Shown: positions 7,209 to 15,648 of the stretch, piece after piece
Layout of the letters: every line of letters starts with the position of its first letter
Position numbering within the stretch: position 1 is the stretch's first letter
Assembly: GCF_044628455.1 (NCBI RefSeq)
Contig: NZ_JBIYZW010000001.1
Span: 1,922,001-1,986,000, forward strand
Direction of reading: 5' to 3'
Source: Solirubrum sp044628455
GTDB taxonomy: Bacteria > Bacteroidota > Bacteroidia > Cytophagales > Hymenobacteraceae
DNA: 64,000 bases
Notes under the pieces: generated by a model
Databases searched by the model: none
The model's input: the letters and a program-made list of their open reading frames with translations, nothing else
What the model was told of the DNA's origin: nothing
Made by a program: the position numbers and the translations under genes

Positions 7209-8633
7209 TTAGAAGTTCATGCCCGTGCTGTTCTGCACGGCAATGGGCTCCTGGTCGTCGGCCTTCACCGTCACGTTCTTCAGGTTCCAGCCCTGGGCGA
7301 AGTCGATTTTGCCGGCTGCCGCGGTGCTGATGGTGATGTTCTCCAGCGTGAAGTTTTCCAGCATGGATTTGGCCTGTCCCTCGGCCGATACGCCGGTCTT
7401 GGCGTTGGTAGCGTTCAGGTTGCTGATGCGCACGTTGCGGAAGCGGGGCATGCCGCGCTCGGGCTCCACGGTGGCCAGCATCTTTTTCCAGTGCTCGGGC
7501 AGGGTTTCCTGGGTGTAGCCGGCCGGCAGCGTGGAGTAGCTGTAAGAGGGGTTCCAGTTCATGGTCATGATGATGGGCACCCGCACGCCGTCCATTTCGA
7601 TGTTTTCCACCACGATGTCTTCCACCGTGCCGCCGCGGTTCACCGCCGACTTCAGCCGAATGCCGTACTTGGTGCCCTTGGCCTTGAGGCCGCGGGCAAT
7701 GACGTGGCGGATGCCGCCCGAGGTTTCGGAGCCACAGGTAAAGAGTCCGTCGCCGGCACCGGCCACGCAGTTCTGAATGAGGATGTACTCGGTGGGCCGG
7801 TTCACGCGCAGGCCGTCCCAGTCGCGGCCCGCCTTCAGGCAGAAGTTGTCGTCGTTGCAGTCGATGTCGCAGTTCTGCACCAGCACGTAGCTGCTCGAGT
7901 CGATGTCGATGCCGTCGGTGCTGGGGCCGTGCCCGCCGATGTTGTTGCGGATGACGAGGCCGTCGGCGGTGACGTGCTTGGAGTACAGGATGTGCACCGT
8001 CCAGAAGCCGGCGCGCTGCAGGGTAATGCCCGTGAGGGTGACGTTGGTGGAGTTGGACACCAGCAGGGTGCGCGGGCGCTGGGCGTCGTAGTCGACAATC
8101 CAGCGCAGGCCCTTTTTGTCGTAGTCCTTGCGCATCTGCCAGTACTTGTCCCAGAACGGCTTGCCCTGCCCGTCCACGGTGCCCTGGCCGGTAATGGCCA
8201 CGTTGTCCTGGTCGAGCACGTTGATGAGGGCCGCGGGCCAGCTCATTTCCACGCCGGCAATGCGCGAGGGCATCACGGGGTAATCCTTTAGCTCCTGGCT
8301 GCCCAGCAACGTTACGCCCTGCGGAATATCCAGCGTCACGCCCTTCTTCAGGAAGATGGAGCCCGTCAGGTACTGGCCCGGCGCGAAGGTCACCACGCCG
8401 CCTTTTTTGGCCGCGGCATCAATGGCCTGCTGAATGGCTTTGGTGTTGAGCGTTTTGCCGTCGGCCACCGCGCCGTACTTGGTAACCAGGAAGGTTTTGT
8501 TGGCTCGGGGCTGGGTTTTGGCGCCCACTTCCTTTACCCAGGCCGGTTCGACATCGGAAGCCGCCGGGGCTGGTGTAACGAAGGAGCCGAGCCAGGCCAG
8601 CAGCGGAAGCAGAAACGACAGGAGTAGGTGCAT
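7209..8633 (-). CDS. Glycoside hydrolase family 28 (polygalacturonase-like)
   Basis: This is a 474-aa secreted right-handed beta-helix enzyme of family GH28, which cleaves alpha-galacturonosyl bonds in pectin. A signal peptide covers roughly residues 1-25. The family motifs are recognisable: STDGIDID (238-245, where most members have NTD), NDDNFCLKAG with the catalytic Asp pair D261-D262, CGSETSGGI in place of the fungal GHG, and YGIRLKS (RIK-type motif). The GSE and RLK forms are usual in bacterial members. The gene ends in an intrinsic terminator, and 300 bp separates it from the upstream esterase, so it may have its own promoter. It belongs with the pectin genes up to 16872. Confidence 0.9.
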   Translation of the reverse strand: MHLLLSFLLPLLAWLGSFVTPAPAASDVEPAWVKEVGAKTQPRANKTFLVTKYGAVADGKTLNTKAIQQAIDAAAKKGGVVTFAPGQYLTGSIFLKKGVTLDIPQGVTLLGSQELKDYPVMPSRIAGVEMSWPAALINVLDQDNVAITGQGTVDGQGKPFWDKYWQMRKDYDKKGLRWIVDYDAQRPRTLLVSNSTNVTLTGITLQRAGFWTVHILYSKHVTADGLVIRNNIGGHGPSTDGIDIDSSSYVLVQNCDIDCNDDNFCLKAGRDWDGLRVNRPTEYILIQNCVAGAGDGLFTCGSETSGGIRHVIARGLKAKGTKYGIRLKSAVNRGGTVEDIVVENIEMDGVRVPIIMTMNWNPSYSYSTLPAGYTQETLPEHWKKMLATVEPERGMPRFRNVRISNLNATNAKTGVSAEGQAKSMLENFTLENITISTAAAGKIDFAQGWNLKNVTVKADDQEPIAVQNSTGMNF

Positions 8634-8835
8634 AGCCGAAAAGAGCAGTCAAACCAACAAGGAGAGGTAAGTCGGGAAGCGTTGACGGGACGCGCGGCCG
8701 GGCTTCTTTGTAGCGGATTCCCACACCCGCCTTTCCCCTACCCCGCCACGCGTCCGTCAGGTTCACGCTTCTCACTTACTAAGCCAAATGTGCCCCTTAT
8801 CCGGGGCCGAACCTTCCCGCACCCTCCTGCTACCC
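8634..8835. other. Spacer upstream of the GH28 gene
   Basis: No gene is seen here. On the minus strand it is the leader of the GH28 gene. The only notable content is a run of pyrimidine-rich sequence and the sequence GTAAGTGAGAAGCG (minus strand). No clear TAnnTTTG box was found. Confidence 0.5.
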
Positions 8836-8864
8836 CAAAAAGATGCGCGGCCCGCGGGCCGCGC
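8836..8864 (-). terminator. Intrinsic terminator after the O-acetylesterase gene
   Basis: A perfect 20-bp palindrome GCGCGGCCCG|CGGGCCGCGC (8845-8864) is followed on the minus strand by ATCTTTTTGGGG. It lies 70 bp past the esterase stop codon at 8934. The palindrome alone is GC-only and very stable. Confidence 0.75.
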
Positions 8865-8933
8865 CGCCGCCCCGCCCAAGCGGCCTCTGCGGCCCTGTCG
8901 GCAGGTTTTCCGGCCATCGACGGCCGAAGCGCG

Positions 8934-10466
8934 CTACCGTTTGCCGTGGGTAGATACGCGCCAGGCGTCGGTGCGGAAGGGCGAGGCGGGCAGCCCGGCG
9001 GCGTTGTAGAGGCTGGCGTGCGGCACGGCCAGCCAGCCGAAGCGCACGGCCACCGGCCGGGTTACCTGGTCGCTCCACACCAGCACCGAGTTGCCGTCGA
9101 TGCGGGCCTGGGCGGGGTGAAACACGCTGTCGGCGCCGGCCACGGTGAAGTCGCGCAGGCGCGGGCCTTCCGCTTTCAGCCCCGCGGCGTGGTCGAATTC
9201 CAGCCGCACTTTCCCGTTTTCCGCGCGCATCGAGCGGTAGATGGGGCCGGAGGTTTCCAGCTTGCGCTGGTTGTACTCGTGGCGCAGGGCCCACCGGGCC
9301 AGGCGGTGCCCCACGGTTTGCTTGTTGCGCGGGTGAATGTCGAGGGAGTCGCCCACGTCGGTGGTTACCACCAGGCCGGTGCGTGGCACCTGCTGCCAGC
9401 TCAGCAGCTGCGCTTCGCGGATTTCGGGGTTCTGGCCCTTGTGCGGGGTAATCTGCACGAAGTAAAACGGTAGCTCGGGCTGCTGCCAGTCCTGGCGCCA
9501 GCTGGCAATCAGGGCCGGAAACAGGGTGCGGTACTGGTAGGCCCGCTCGGCGTTGCTTTCGCCCTGGTACCAGATGACGCCGCGCAGCGTGTAGGGCTGC
9601 AAGCCGCGGATCATGCCGTTGTAGAGCTTGGCGGGCGACTTGTTGCTGCTGGCGCTGAGCGGCTCCCGGGGCTTGGGGCGGTTGATTTCCGGGTTGGCTT
9701 GCTTTTCCTGCTTCCAGGCCGCCAGCTCGGCTTCGTAGGCCGGGCGGCGCGCGAGGCCCTCGGCGTAGCGCGTCAGTATCGGGCTCAGCTCGGGGTGTTG
9801 CGCCAGCACCTCGCGCCGCGTCCAAGACTCGGCCGGGGTGCCGCCCCAGGAAGAATGAATCAGCCCCACCGGCACGCCGGTTTTGAGGTGAATCTCCTGC
9901 CCGAAAAAGTAGGCTACGGCCGAAAACGCCCCCACGGTCTGCGGACTGCACACCGCCCAGCTGCCCTGCACGTCACGCTCGGGCTCGTCGGCTACTTTCT
10001 GCGTGACCGTGAACATGCGGATGGCGGGGTAATTCGCTTTCGGCACCGCTTCCGCCTCGTTGGTCACGCCGGTCATCCACTTCGAGGCGCCCTTGGCCAC
10101 CGGAAAAGCCATGTTCGACTGCCCTGAGCACAGCCACACCTCGCCCAGCAGCACGTCGCGCACCGCCAGCCGGTTCCGGCCCTGAAACACCAGCGTGTAG
10201 GGCCCGCCGGCCTTGGGCGTAGGCACGCGCACCAGCCAGTTGCCCTGGGCGTCGGCCACGGTGCGCAGCGGCTTTTTCTGCCAGCCCGCCGTCACCTGCA
10301 CCGCTTCGCCCGGCGCAGCCCAGCCCCAGAGCGCCACGGTGGTTTTCTGCTGCAGCACCAAATGGTCGGTGAGCAAAGCCGGCAGGGTAATGTCAGCGTG
10401 GGCGACGGGGGCCGTCAGCAGCAGGGCGGCCGCCAGCAGGCCGCGGCGGAAAGCAACACCAAGCAT
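8934..10466 (-). CDS. Sialate O-acetylesterase-like SGNH hydrolase
   Basis: This 510-aa secreted esterase has a signal peptide (residues 1-24, ending APVAHA). A beta-sandwich domain precedes the SGNH/GDSL-type catalytic domain. The nucleophile lies in LCSGQSNMAF (Ser about residue 117). Further motifs are SSWGGTPAESW, VIWYQGESNA, and the Asp/His pair in GDSLDIHPRNK. Family members remove acetyl esters from sialic acid or, in pectin clusters, from acetylated galacturonan or rhamnogalacturonan, which is the likelier role here. The ATG at 10466 is preferred over a TTG two codons upstream. It is 18 bp from the next upstream gene, so both are in one operon. Confidence 0.87.
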   Translation of the reverse strand: MLGVAFRRGLLAAALLLTAPVAHADITLPALLTDHLVLQQKTTVALWGWAAPGEAVQVTAGWQKKPLRTVADAQGNWLVRVPTPKAGGPYTLVFQGRNRLAVRDVLLGEVWLCSGQSNMAFPVAKGASKWMTGVTNEAEAVPKANYPAIRMFTVTQKVADEPERDVQGSWAVCSPQTVGAFSAVAYFFGQEIHLKTGVPVGLIHSSWGGTPAESWTRREVLAQHPELSPILTRYAEGLARRPAYEAELAAWKQEKQANPEINRPKPREPLSASSNKSPAKLYNGMIRGLQPYTLRGVIWYQGESNAERAYQYRTLFPALIASWRQDWQQPELPFYFVQITPHKGQNPEIREAQLLSWQQVPRTGLVVTTDVGDSLDIHPRNKQTVGHRLARWALRHEYNQRKLETSGPIYRSMRAENGKVRLEFDHAAGLKAEGPRLRDFTVAGADSVFHPAQARIDGNSVLVWSDQVTRPVAVRFGWLAVPHASLYNAAGLPASPFRTDAWRVSTHGKR

Positions 10467-10484
10467 GAGCAAGCGAAGGTTGAG

Positions 10485-11555
10485 TTAGTCGATTTTGAAC
10501 ACGAAGGCCGAGGCCGTCAGGTACCGGCCGCCCTGCGAGGCGCCAAACAGGTACGCGGGCTTGCCATTGCGCATGAGCAGCTGGGGCCGTTCGAGGCGGC
10601 CGTAGCGCTTCAGATTAGCGGGCGCGGGCGGCTCCTGCACGTACTCGCGCAAAGCCCGGTAGGCTATTTTCGGGTAGGTCCACGCTATGCCGTCCCGGGA
10701 CTCCAGCAGCAGGCCCACTTCGTGGTCGTACACGCCCATGTCGCGGGCCAGCAGCTGAAACTTGCCGTTTTCGTGCCACACGAAGGCGTCTTCGAACTGC
10801 TTGTTGTGGCCCAGGCGCGAGAAGTCGATGACGGGGTTGGCGGGGTGCTTCACGTAGGGGCCTTCCAGGCGCTCGGCCACGGCCAGCCCGTACTTGCGGT
10901 TGCCCCGAATGGTGGGGTGCGTGGATGTGACGTAGTCCCGGGTGTTCCACGACTTGTAGTACAGCCAGTACCGGCCCTCGTGCTTCACAAACGCGGGGTT
11001 GGTGGTGCAGTGGTCGTCCCAGGCCCCCTCGGCGCCCGGCTCCAGCAGCGGCGCGTCGGGGCGCGTCCAGGGACCTTCCAGCCGCTCGGCGGTGGCCAGC
11101 CCGATTCGCTTGGTGTTGGTTTTGCCGTTCGAGGTACCCATGTAAAACAGGCAGTACTTACCGTCGACCAGCTGCACGTGGGGGTTGTGGCAGGTGGTGG
11201 CGTCCCAGAAGCCGGGGCCGCGCGGGGCCAGCACGGTTTCCTGGTACACGAAGGGGCCGGCGGGCGAGTCGGCCACGGCGCGGGCTATTTCGCAGCTGTT
11301 GAGCCAGCCGCCCATGCCCTTCTGCTGGGGCCAGCGTGAAAAAAACACGTGCACCCTGCCGTCGTGTCCGTAAATCGGGCTGGTGCACCACACGTAGTAG
11401 CCCTCCATTTCCAGCGCCCGGCCCACCGGCTTCAGGTGCTTGCTGAACCTGGCCACGCTGCCCTTGGGCCAGGGCTTGCCGTCGGCAAAGGCCGCGAAGG
11501 CCCGCGCCAACGGCAGCAGCACCAAGCCAGTCAAAAACGTGCGTCGGTTCAGCAT
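10485..11555 (-). CDS. Five-bladed beta-propeller glycosidase (GH43/GH32/GH117-like)
   Basis: This 356-aa protein has a twin-arginine-like leader (LNRRTFLTGLVLLPLARAFA), suggesting Tat export. The body contains repeated propeller signatures: YYVWCTSPIYGHDGRVHVFF, FWDATTCHNPHVQLVDGKY, GLATAERLEGPW twice, DDHCTTNPAFVKHEGRYWLYYKS and FEDAFVW. These are typical of GH43/32/117-like families. The repeated AERLEGP blade motif is clear. The exact family and substrate cannot be fixed. It is 3 bp from the GH106 gene upstream and 18 bp from the esterase downstream, so it acts with pectin-side-chain degradation. Confidence 0.75.
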   Translation of the reverse strand: MLNRRTFLTGLVLLPLARAFAAFADGKPWPKGSVARFSKHLKPVGRALEMEGYYVWCTSPIYGHDGRVHVFFSRWPQQKGMGGWLNSCEIARAVADSPAGPFVYQETVLAPRGPGFWDATTCHNPHVQLVDGKYCLFYMGTSNGKTNTKRIGLATAERLEGPWTRPDAPLLEPGAEGAWDDHCTTNPAFVKHEGRYWLYYKSWNTRDYVTSTHPTIRGNRKYGLAVAERLEGPYVKHPANPVIDFSRLGHNKQFEDAFVWHENGKFQLLARDMGVYDHEVGLLLESRDGIAWTYPKIAYRALREYVQEPPAPANLKRYGRLERPQLLMRNGKPAYLFGASQGGRYLTASAFVFKID

Positions 11556-11558
11556 GGC

Positions 11559-14417
11559 TTACTGCAGTTTTTCGGCGCGGGTGGTGGCGGGCGTGAGCGT
11601 CACGGGGCCAATGAGGCCGGACTCGCGCGGGGCCCACTGGGCGGCGGTGAACAGGCCCTGGGCGTTGCGGTTTTCCTTGAGCTTGCTGGCCATGTTGATG
11701 TTGTAGGCGTTCTTCCACTCCACCCCGCGCCGGTCCATATCACTGATGCGGTTGGCCATGCCGTTGCTCACCAGCACGGTGAGCGTGTTGCGGGCTTTCA
11801 GCTGCTCTTTCGGAATCAGCAGCCGGTAAGTGGGGCCGATGAGCGTGCCCAGATCCTGGCCGTTGAGCTGCACCCGGGCGCTTTCGGCTACCCGGCCCAA
11901 ATCGAGCAGCCAACCGTCGGCCGCGCTGCCCGGCGGCAGGGCAAACGAAGCGGTGTAGGCCGCCGTGCCCGAAAACTTCTGCGCGGCCTCGCCCAGGCTG
12001 GTCCACGAGCCCAGCTGCTTGATTTCGGTGGCGGCCGGCAGCTCGGGCCCGCCCGCCACGAAGCGCACTTGCCAGGGGCCGGCCAGCGGCTGGGCCGGAC
12101 CGGCGGGCTTCAGGTAGGCGTAGGCCGGGCCGTTCACCACGGCTTCGTTGGTTTCCAGGATGCACGACTCGCCGGGGGCCAGCTGCACGTACACCTCGGG
12201 CTGCCCCCCGGCGGCGCGGCGCGTGCCAGCCAGACCCAGCTGCTCGGTCATGGGGTTGTACAGGGCCACCGATTTGGCCGCCGTATGCAGCGGCACCCAG
12301 CCTTCCACGGCTTTATCGCCCCAGTTGGCCACGAAGTAGTAGTGCCCGCGGGCGTGGCGGCGGCGAATGAACTGCAGGCCGTTGTCCACCAACGTTTCGC
12401 GCTGCACGCCGGCCTGGCTCAGCAGGGCGTCCACGTCCTTACCCACCAGCACCTGGCCCTTGCCCAGCGCGGCCTGCTGAATGCCGGCGCGGCCGCTGTC
12501 TTTGAGCTTGATTTGGCCGAGCAGCTTTTTGAACGCCGCGCGGCGCGCATCGAGCTGGCCCAAACCGGGCACGTCGGTGGGCAGCTGGTTCTGGAAGACC
12601 ACGGTCGCCCCGCCCTGGGCCAGCTTCAGCAGCTGCTGCAAGGTGGGCAGCGGCATCAGGCGGGCATCGGGCACCAGAATGGTCTGGTAGCTGGCGCCAC
12701 CGGTTTGCAGACCCTTGCCGCTGCCCTTCACGCCCAGCAGCTGCCGGTCCGAAATAAAGTCAAAGCCGTAGCCTTTCTGCAGCAGCGTTTCGCCGGTGGC
12801 GCCCACGGTCAGGTCCTTGAAGCCGTGGCGGATACCGTCGTAGTGCTGCAGCAGCACCTTGCCCGGGCGGGTGTACGAGTCGTAGATGGGCAAATACACC
12901 AGCACGTCGTTGGCGGGCTGGCCGGCCTGCAAAAAGCTCTGGCTGCGGGCTACGTACTGGTTGAGCTTGGTGAAGTCGGGCCAGAACGAGTTGTTGGGGT
13001 TGAAGTGCACGGCGGCGTAAAACAGCCAGCCCGGCCAGGCCGCGTTCTGCGGCGAGTAGTTGGTACCGTGGTAGAAGGTGTGGTTTACCCCGCCCAGCAG
13101 CATCTTGTCCATGGCCTTTTTCACGTCGCTGAGGCTGGACAGGAAGTGGTCATTCTCCCAGGTGGCCGACTCCGACGAAGTCAGCGGCTTGCCCGTGACG
13201 TGCGCGGCCGAGGAGGCGAACTTCAGGCGCAGCAAGTCCTCGCCCTCGGTTTCGGGAATGTCCGTCACGGCGTACAAATCGAGGATGTTGGCCGGCGAGC
13301 CGTGCGCCTGGTTGCGGATGAGCGCGCCGTGGGTTTTGGCCCACTTGCTCCAGGTCTGGGTGTAGTTTTCCAGCAGCAGCTCCGAAATGGTTTCGCGGTA
13401 GTCGCTGAGCACGCGCTGGTTGGCCTCGTCGCCGGTTTTGCTGAACAAGGCCGGCAGGTGGCGGCGCAAATCGTAGCCGCGGCGCCGCTGAAACTCGGCA
13501 AACAGCTGCGGCGTCCAGTTGCCTTCGCCGTGGGCGTCGTCTACCTCGTAGGAGTCGTTGAAAAACGCCCGAATCGGCTTTACGTCGCGCCCCTTGAAGG
13601 CCTCGTCGAAGCGGCGCAGGTAGTTTTGGGTGGCCTGCTGCGAGAAGTGGTCGATGACGTCGCCCTCGCCGCCGGGACCGGCGCGCTCCACCATTTTGCC
13701 GTGCCAGCCTTGGAACACGCCGTAGAGCGTCCAGTTGCCGCGGGGCGCGGTCCAGCTCAGCTTGCCGTCGGCGCCCACCTTGCCGGTCAAATCCACGGTT
13801 TCGCCCTTGTCAGAATACGCCACCAACGCCTGCAGCGGCAGCGGCTTCTCGAAGCGCACCTGGTCGAAGGCGTGCAGCTGCAGGTTCTTGTTGAGGGTGA
13901 TGGGGTCGGCCAGCTGCTTGAGGTCAATAGGCTGGCCGATGGTGCGAATCAGCGGCTTTTGAGTGTAGGCCACGGCTTCCCGGAGCTGCTCGCCGCCCTT
14001 GAGCGAGTAGGTCTGGTAGGCCACGTACTTGCAGGCGTCGTCGGGCGTCACCCAGGGCCCGCCGAAGGGCCAGCCCGAAGCCTGGGCCATGTCCACGCCC
14101 AGCCCCAGCCGGCCGGCTTCGGTGAGGGTGTGAGTAAGCAAATCCATCCAGCGCGGCGCCAGAAAGTTCACGAACTGGCTTTCGGTGCCTTTCACGCCGT
14201 AAATGGGCGTAATCTCCACCCCGCCCAGGCCCGCCTGCTGGTACTGCTGCAGCAGGCGCGTGAGGTCGTGCTCGTTTACGGCGCTGCCCTGCCACCACCA
14301 GCGAGTCCAGGGCTTGGCCTGCTGGGTCAGCGCGGGCCACCGGGGCGCCTGCGCTGCGGCCGGGTTTTGCGCCAGCGTGGCGGCGAGCAGCAAGCTGAGG
14401 GCGAGGTATTTTTTCAT
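11559..14417 (-). CDS. GH106 family alpha-L-rhamnosidase
   Basis: This 952-aa secreted protein has a signal peptide at residues 1-22 (ending NPAAAQ). The opening RWWWQGSAVNEHDLTRLL, GLGGVEITPIYGVKG and GVDMAQASGWPFGGPWV are hallmarks of GH106 alpha-L-rhamnosidases. A C-terminal beta-sandwich (GWLLDLGRVAESARVQLNGQDLG) is typical of the galactose-binding-like module of this family. It would release L-rhamnose from rhamnogalacturonan. It lies between the GH105 and the propeller glycosidase in a tight minus-strand operon. Rhamnose release fits the deoxyhexose pathway genes at 2406-7142, although these look fucose-type. Confidence 0.85.
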   Translation of the reverse strand: MKKYLALSLLLAATLAQNPAAAQAPRWPALTQQAKPWTRWWWQGSAVNEHDLTRLLQQYQQAGLGGVEITPIYGVKGTESQFVNFLAPRWMDLLTHTLTEAGRLGLGVDMAQASGWPFGGPWVTPDDACKYVAYQTYSLKGGEQLREAVAYTQKPLIRTIGQPIDLKQLADPITLNKNLQLHAFDQVRFEKPLPLQALVAYSDKGETVDLTGKVGADGKLSWTAPRGNWTLYGVFQGWHGKMVERAGPGGEGDVIDHFSQQATQNYLRRFDEAFKGRDVKPIRAFFNDSYEVDDAHGEGNWTPQLFAEFQRRRGYDLRRHLPALFSKTGDEANQRVLSDYRETISELLLENYTQTWSKWAKTHGALIRNQAHGSPANILDLYAVTDIPETEGEDLLRLKFASSAAHVTGKPLTSSESATWENDHFLSSLSDVKKAMDKMLLGGVNHTFYHGTNYSPQNAAWPGWLFYAAVHFNPNNSFWPDFTKLNQYVARSQSFLQAGQPANDVLVYLPIYDSYTRPGKVLLQHYDGIRHGFKDLTVGATGETLLQKGYGFDFISDRQLLGVKGSGKGLQTGGASYQTILVPDARLMPLPTLQQLLKLAQGGATVVFQNQLPTDVPGLGQLDARRAAFKKLLGQIKLKDSGRAGIQQAALGKGQVLVGKDVDALLSQAGVQRETLVDNGLQFIRRRHARGHYYFVANWGDKAVEGWVPLHTAAKSVALYNPMTEQLGLAGTRRAAGGQPEVYVQLAPGESCILETNEAVVNGPAYAYLKPAGPAQPLAGPWQVRFVAGGPELPAATEIKQLGSWTSLGEAAQKFSGTAAYTASFALPPGSAADGWLLDLGRVAESARVQLNGQDLGTLIGPTYRLLIPKEQLKARNTLTVLVSNGMANRISDMDRRGVEWKNAYNINMASKLKENRNAQGLFTAAQWAPRESGLIGPVTLTPATTRAEKLQ

Positions 14418-14451
14418 GGGTGGGAAAGGCGGGTGGCAGCGCTGACGCCGC

Positions 14452-15621
14452 TTAGTTTTTGGCGGTAGACTTCGCCGTCGGCGCGTCGTGCATTTTGTAG
14501 ACTTCGGTGCCGGCCAGCAGGAAGCAGCCCAGGCCGTAGTCCTCGAAATCGGGCATGCTGGTGATGGTCACGGGCTGGCCGTCCTTGGGCTCCTTGCCGG
14601 TGCCCTGCACGTAGCCCAGGAAGCCGTTTTTCTGCACCGATTCGTTGGCCATGACGTTCCAGGCCTTCACGATGATGGGCCGGTACTGCTTGGCGTCGAG
14701 CAGGCCGTTGTTCACGCCCCAGGCCATGCCGTAGGTAAACAGGGCGGTGCCGGTCATTTCCTTGCCGCCGTAGTGGTTGGGGTCGTGCAAACTCACGTTC
14801 CAGAAGCCGTCCTGGCGCTGCAGGGGCGGTAGGGCCGCAATCATGTCCAAGAACATCCGCTCGTACTCCTCGCGGTGCGGGGCGCCCTTGGGCATGATTT
14901 CCAGCACGCGCACCATCGCGGCCACCACCCAGCCGTTGCCGCGGCTCCAGTAGCAGTCTTCGCCGTTGGGCTCTTTGTAGGGCGGCACAAAGTCCTTGTC
15001 GCGCCACCACAGGCGGTCCTGGGGGTTGTAGAGGCCGTTGCCGCCGTGCTGGGTTTTCGAGTAGTTGTAGAGGCGGTACATCTTCTCGTAGTAGGCCGTG
15101 TCCTGGGTCATGGCGCCCAGCTTGGCGTAGATGGGCATGGCCATCTGCAGGGCGTCAATCCACCACCAGTCGTCCACCTTGGGGCTTTTCACCATCAAAT
15201 CGATGCTGGCCTTGATGTCGCGGATGCGCTCGGGTTTGGGGTCGATTTCGTAGAGGGCCAGGTAGGTCTGGCCGGCGCACTGGTTGTCGGCGTTGCGGGT
15301 TTCGATGCCGCGGTGCAGGCCCCAGTGGTGCTTCTCGCCCCAGTCCACGGCGTAGTCGTAGTAGCGCTTCTGCTTGTCGATGCCGTGCAACGCCAGCAAA
15401 CCTTCGTAGTACACCCCCCGCGTCCAGATGTGGCTGGGGCGGGTTTTGTTGGTCACGATTTCCTTGCCCGTGTCCGGCCACTTCTTCATGAAGTAGTCGT
15501 TGGCCAAAGTCATCTTCTTGAGAATCTGCTTTTTCTTGGGCAGCTCCTGGGCCAGGGCCGGCAGCGCGAGGGCGCTCAGCAGCAGGCCGAAGCCGCAGGA
15601 TTTCAGGGTACGGGTCAGCAT
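14452..15621 (-). CDS. GH88/GH105 unsaturated rhamnogalacturonyl (glucuronyl) hydrolase
   Basis: This 389-aa secreted (alpha/alpha)6 barrel enzyme has a signal peptide at residues 1-24. Motifs match the YteR/GH105 group: NADNQCAGQTYLALYE, DDWWWIDALQMAMP with the probable catalytic Asp, WWRDKDF and SRGNGWVVAAMVRVLE. Such enzymes remove the unsaturated uronate from oligosaccharides left by pectate or rhamnogalacturonan lyases. The gene is 27 bp downstream of the PL22 gene and 34 bp upstream of GH106. The neighbouring PL22 enzyme also acts on pectin fragments, which supports a rhamnogalacturonan/pectin role. Confidence 0.87.
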   Translation of the reverse strand: MLTRTLKSCGFGLLLSALALPALAQELPKKKQILKKMTLANDYFMKKWPDTGKEIVTNKTRPSHIWTRGVYYEGLLALHGIDKQKRYYDYAVDWGEKHHWGLHRGIETRNADNQCAGQTYLALYEIDPKPERIRDIKASIDLMVKSPKVDDWWWIDALQMAMPIYAKLGAMTQDTAYYEKMYRLYNYSKTQHGGNGLYNPQDRLWWRDKDFVPPYKEPNGEDCYWSRGNGWVVAAMVRVLEIMPKGAPHREEYERMFLDMIAALPPLQRQDGFWNVSLHDPNHYGGKEMTGTALFTYGMAWGVNNGLLDAKQYRPIIVKAWNVMANESVQKNGFLGYVQGTGKEPKDGQPVTITSMPDFEDYGLGCFLLAGTEVYKMHDAPTAKSTAKN

Positions 15622-15648
15622 GAGAAACAGCGGGCGGGTGGCAGTTGG

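Noticed and set aside
5892..8291. 799-codon open frame on the + strand
   Set aside because: It lies antisense to the FucP-like and GH28 genes. High-GC codon bias opens such frames; the protein is His/Gln/Arg-rich low complexity with no family features.
11349..14468. 1039-codon open frame on the + strand
   Set aside because: It is an exact antisense shadow of the GH106 gene, low complexity, with no motifs.
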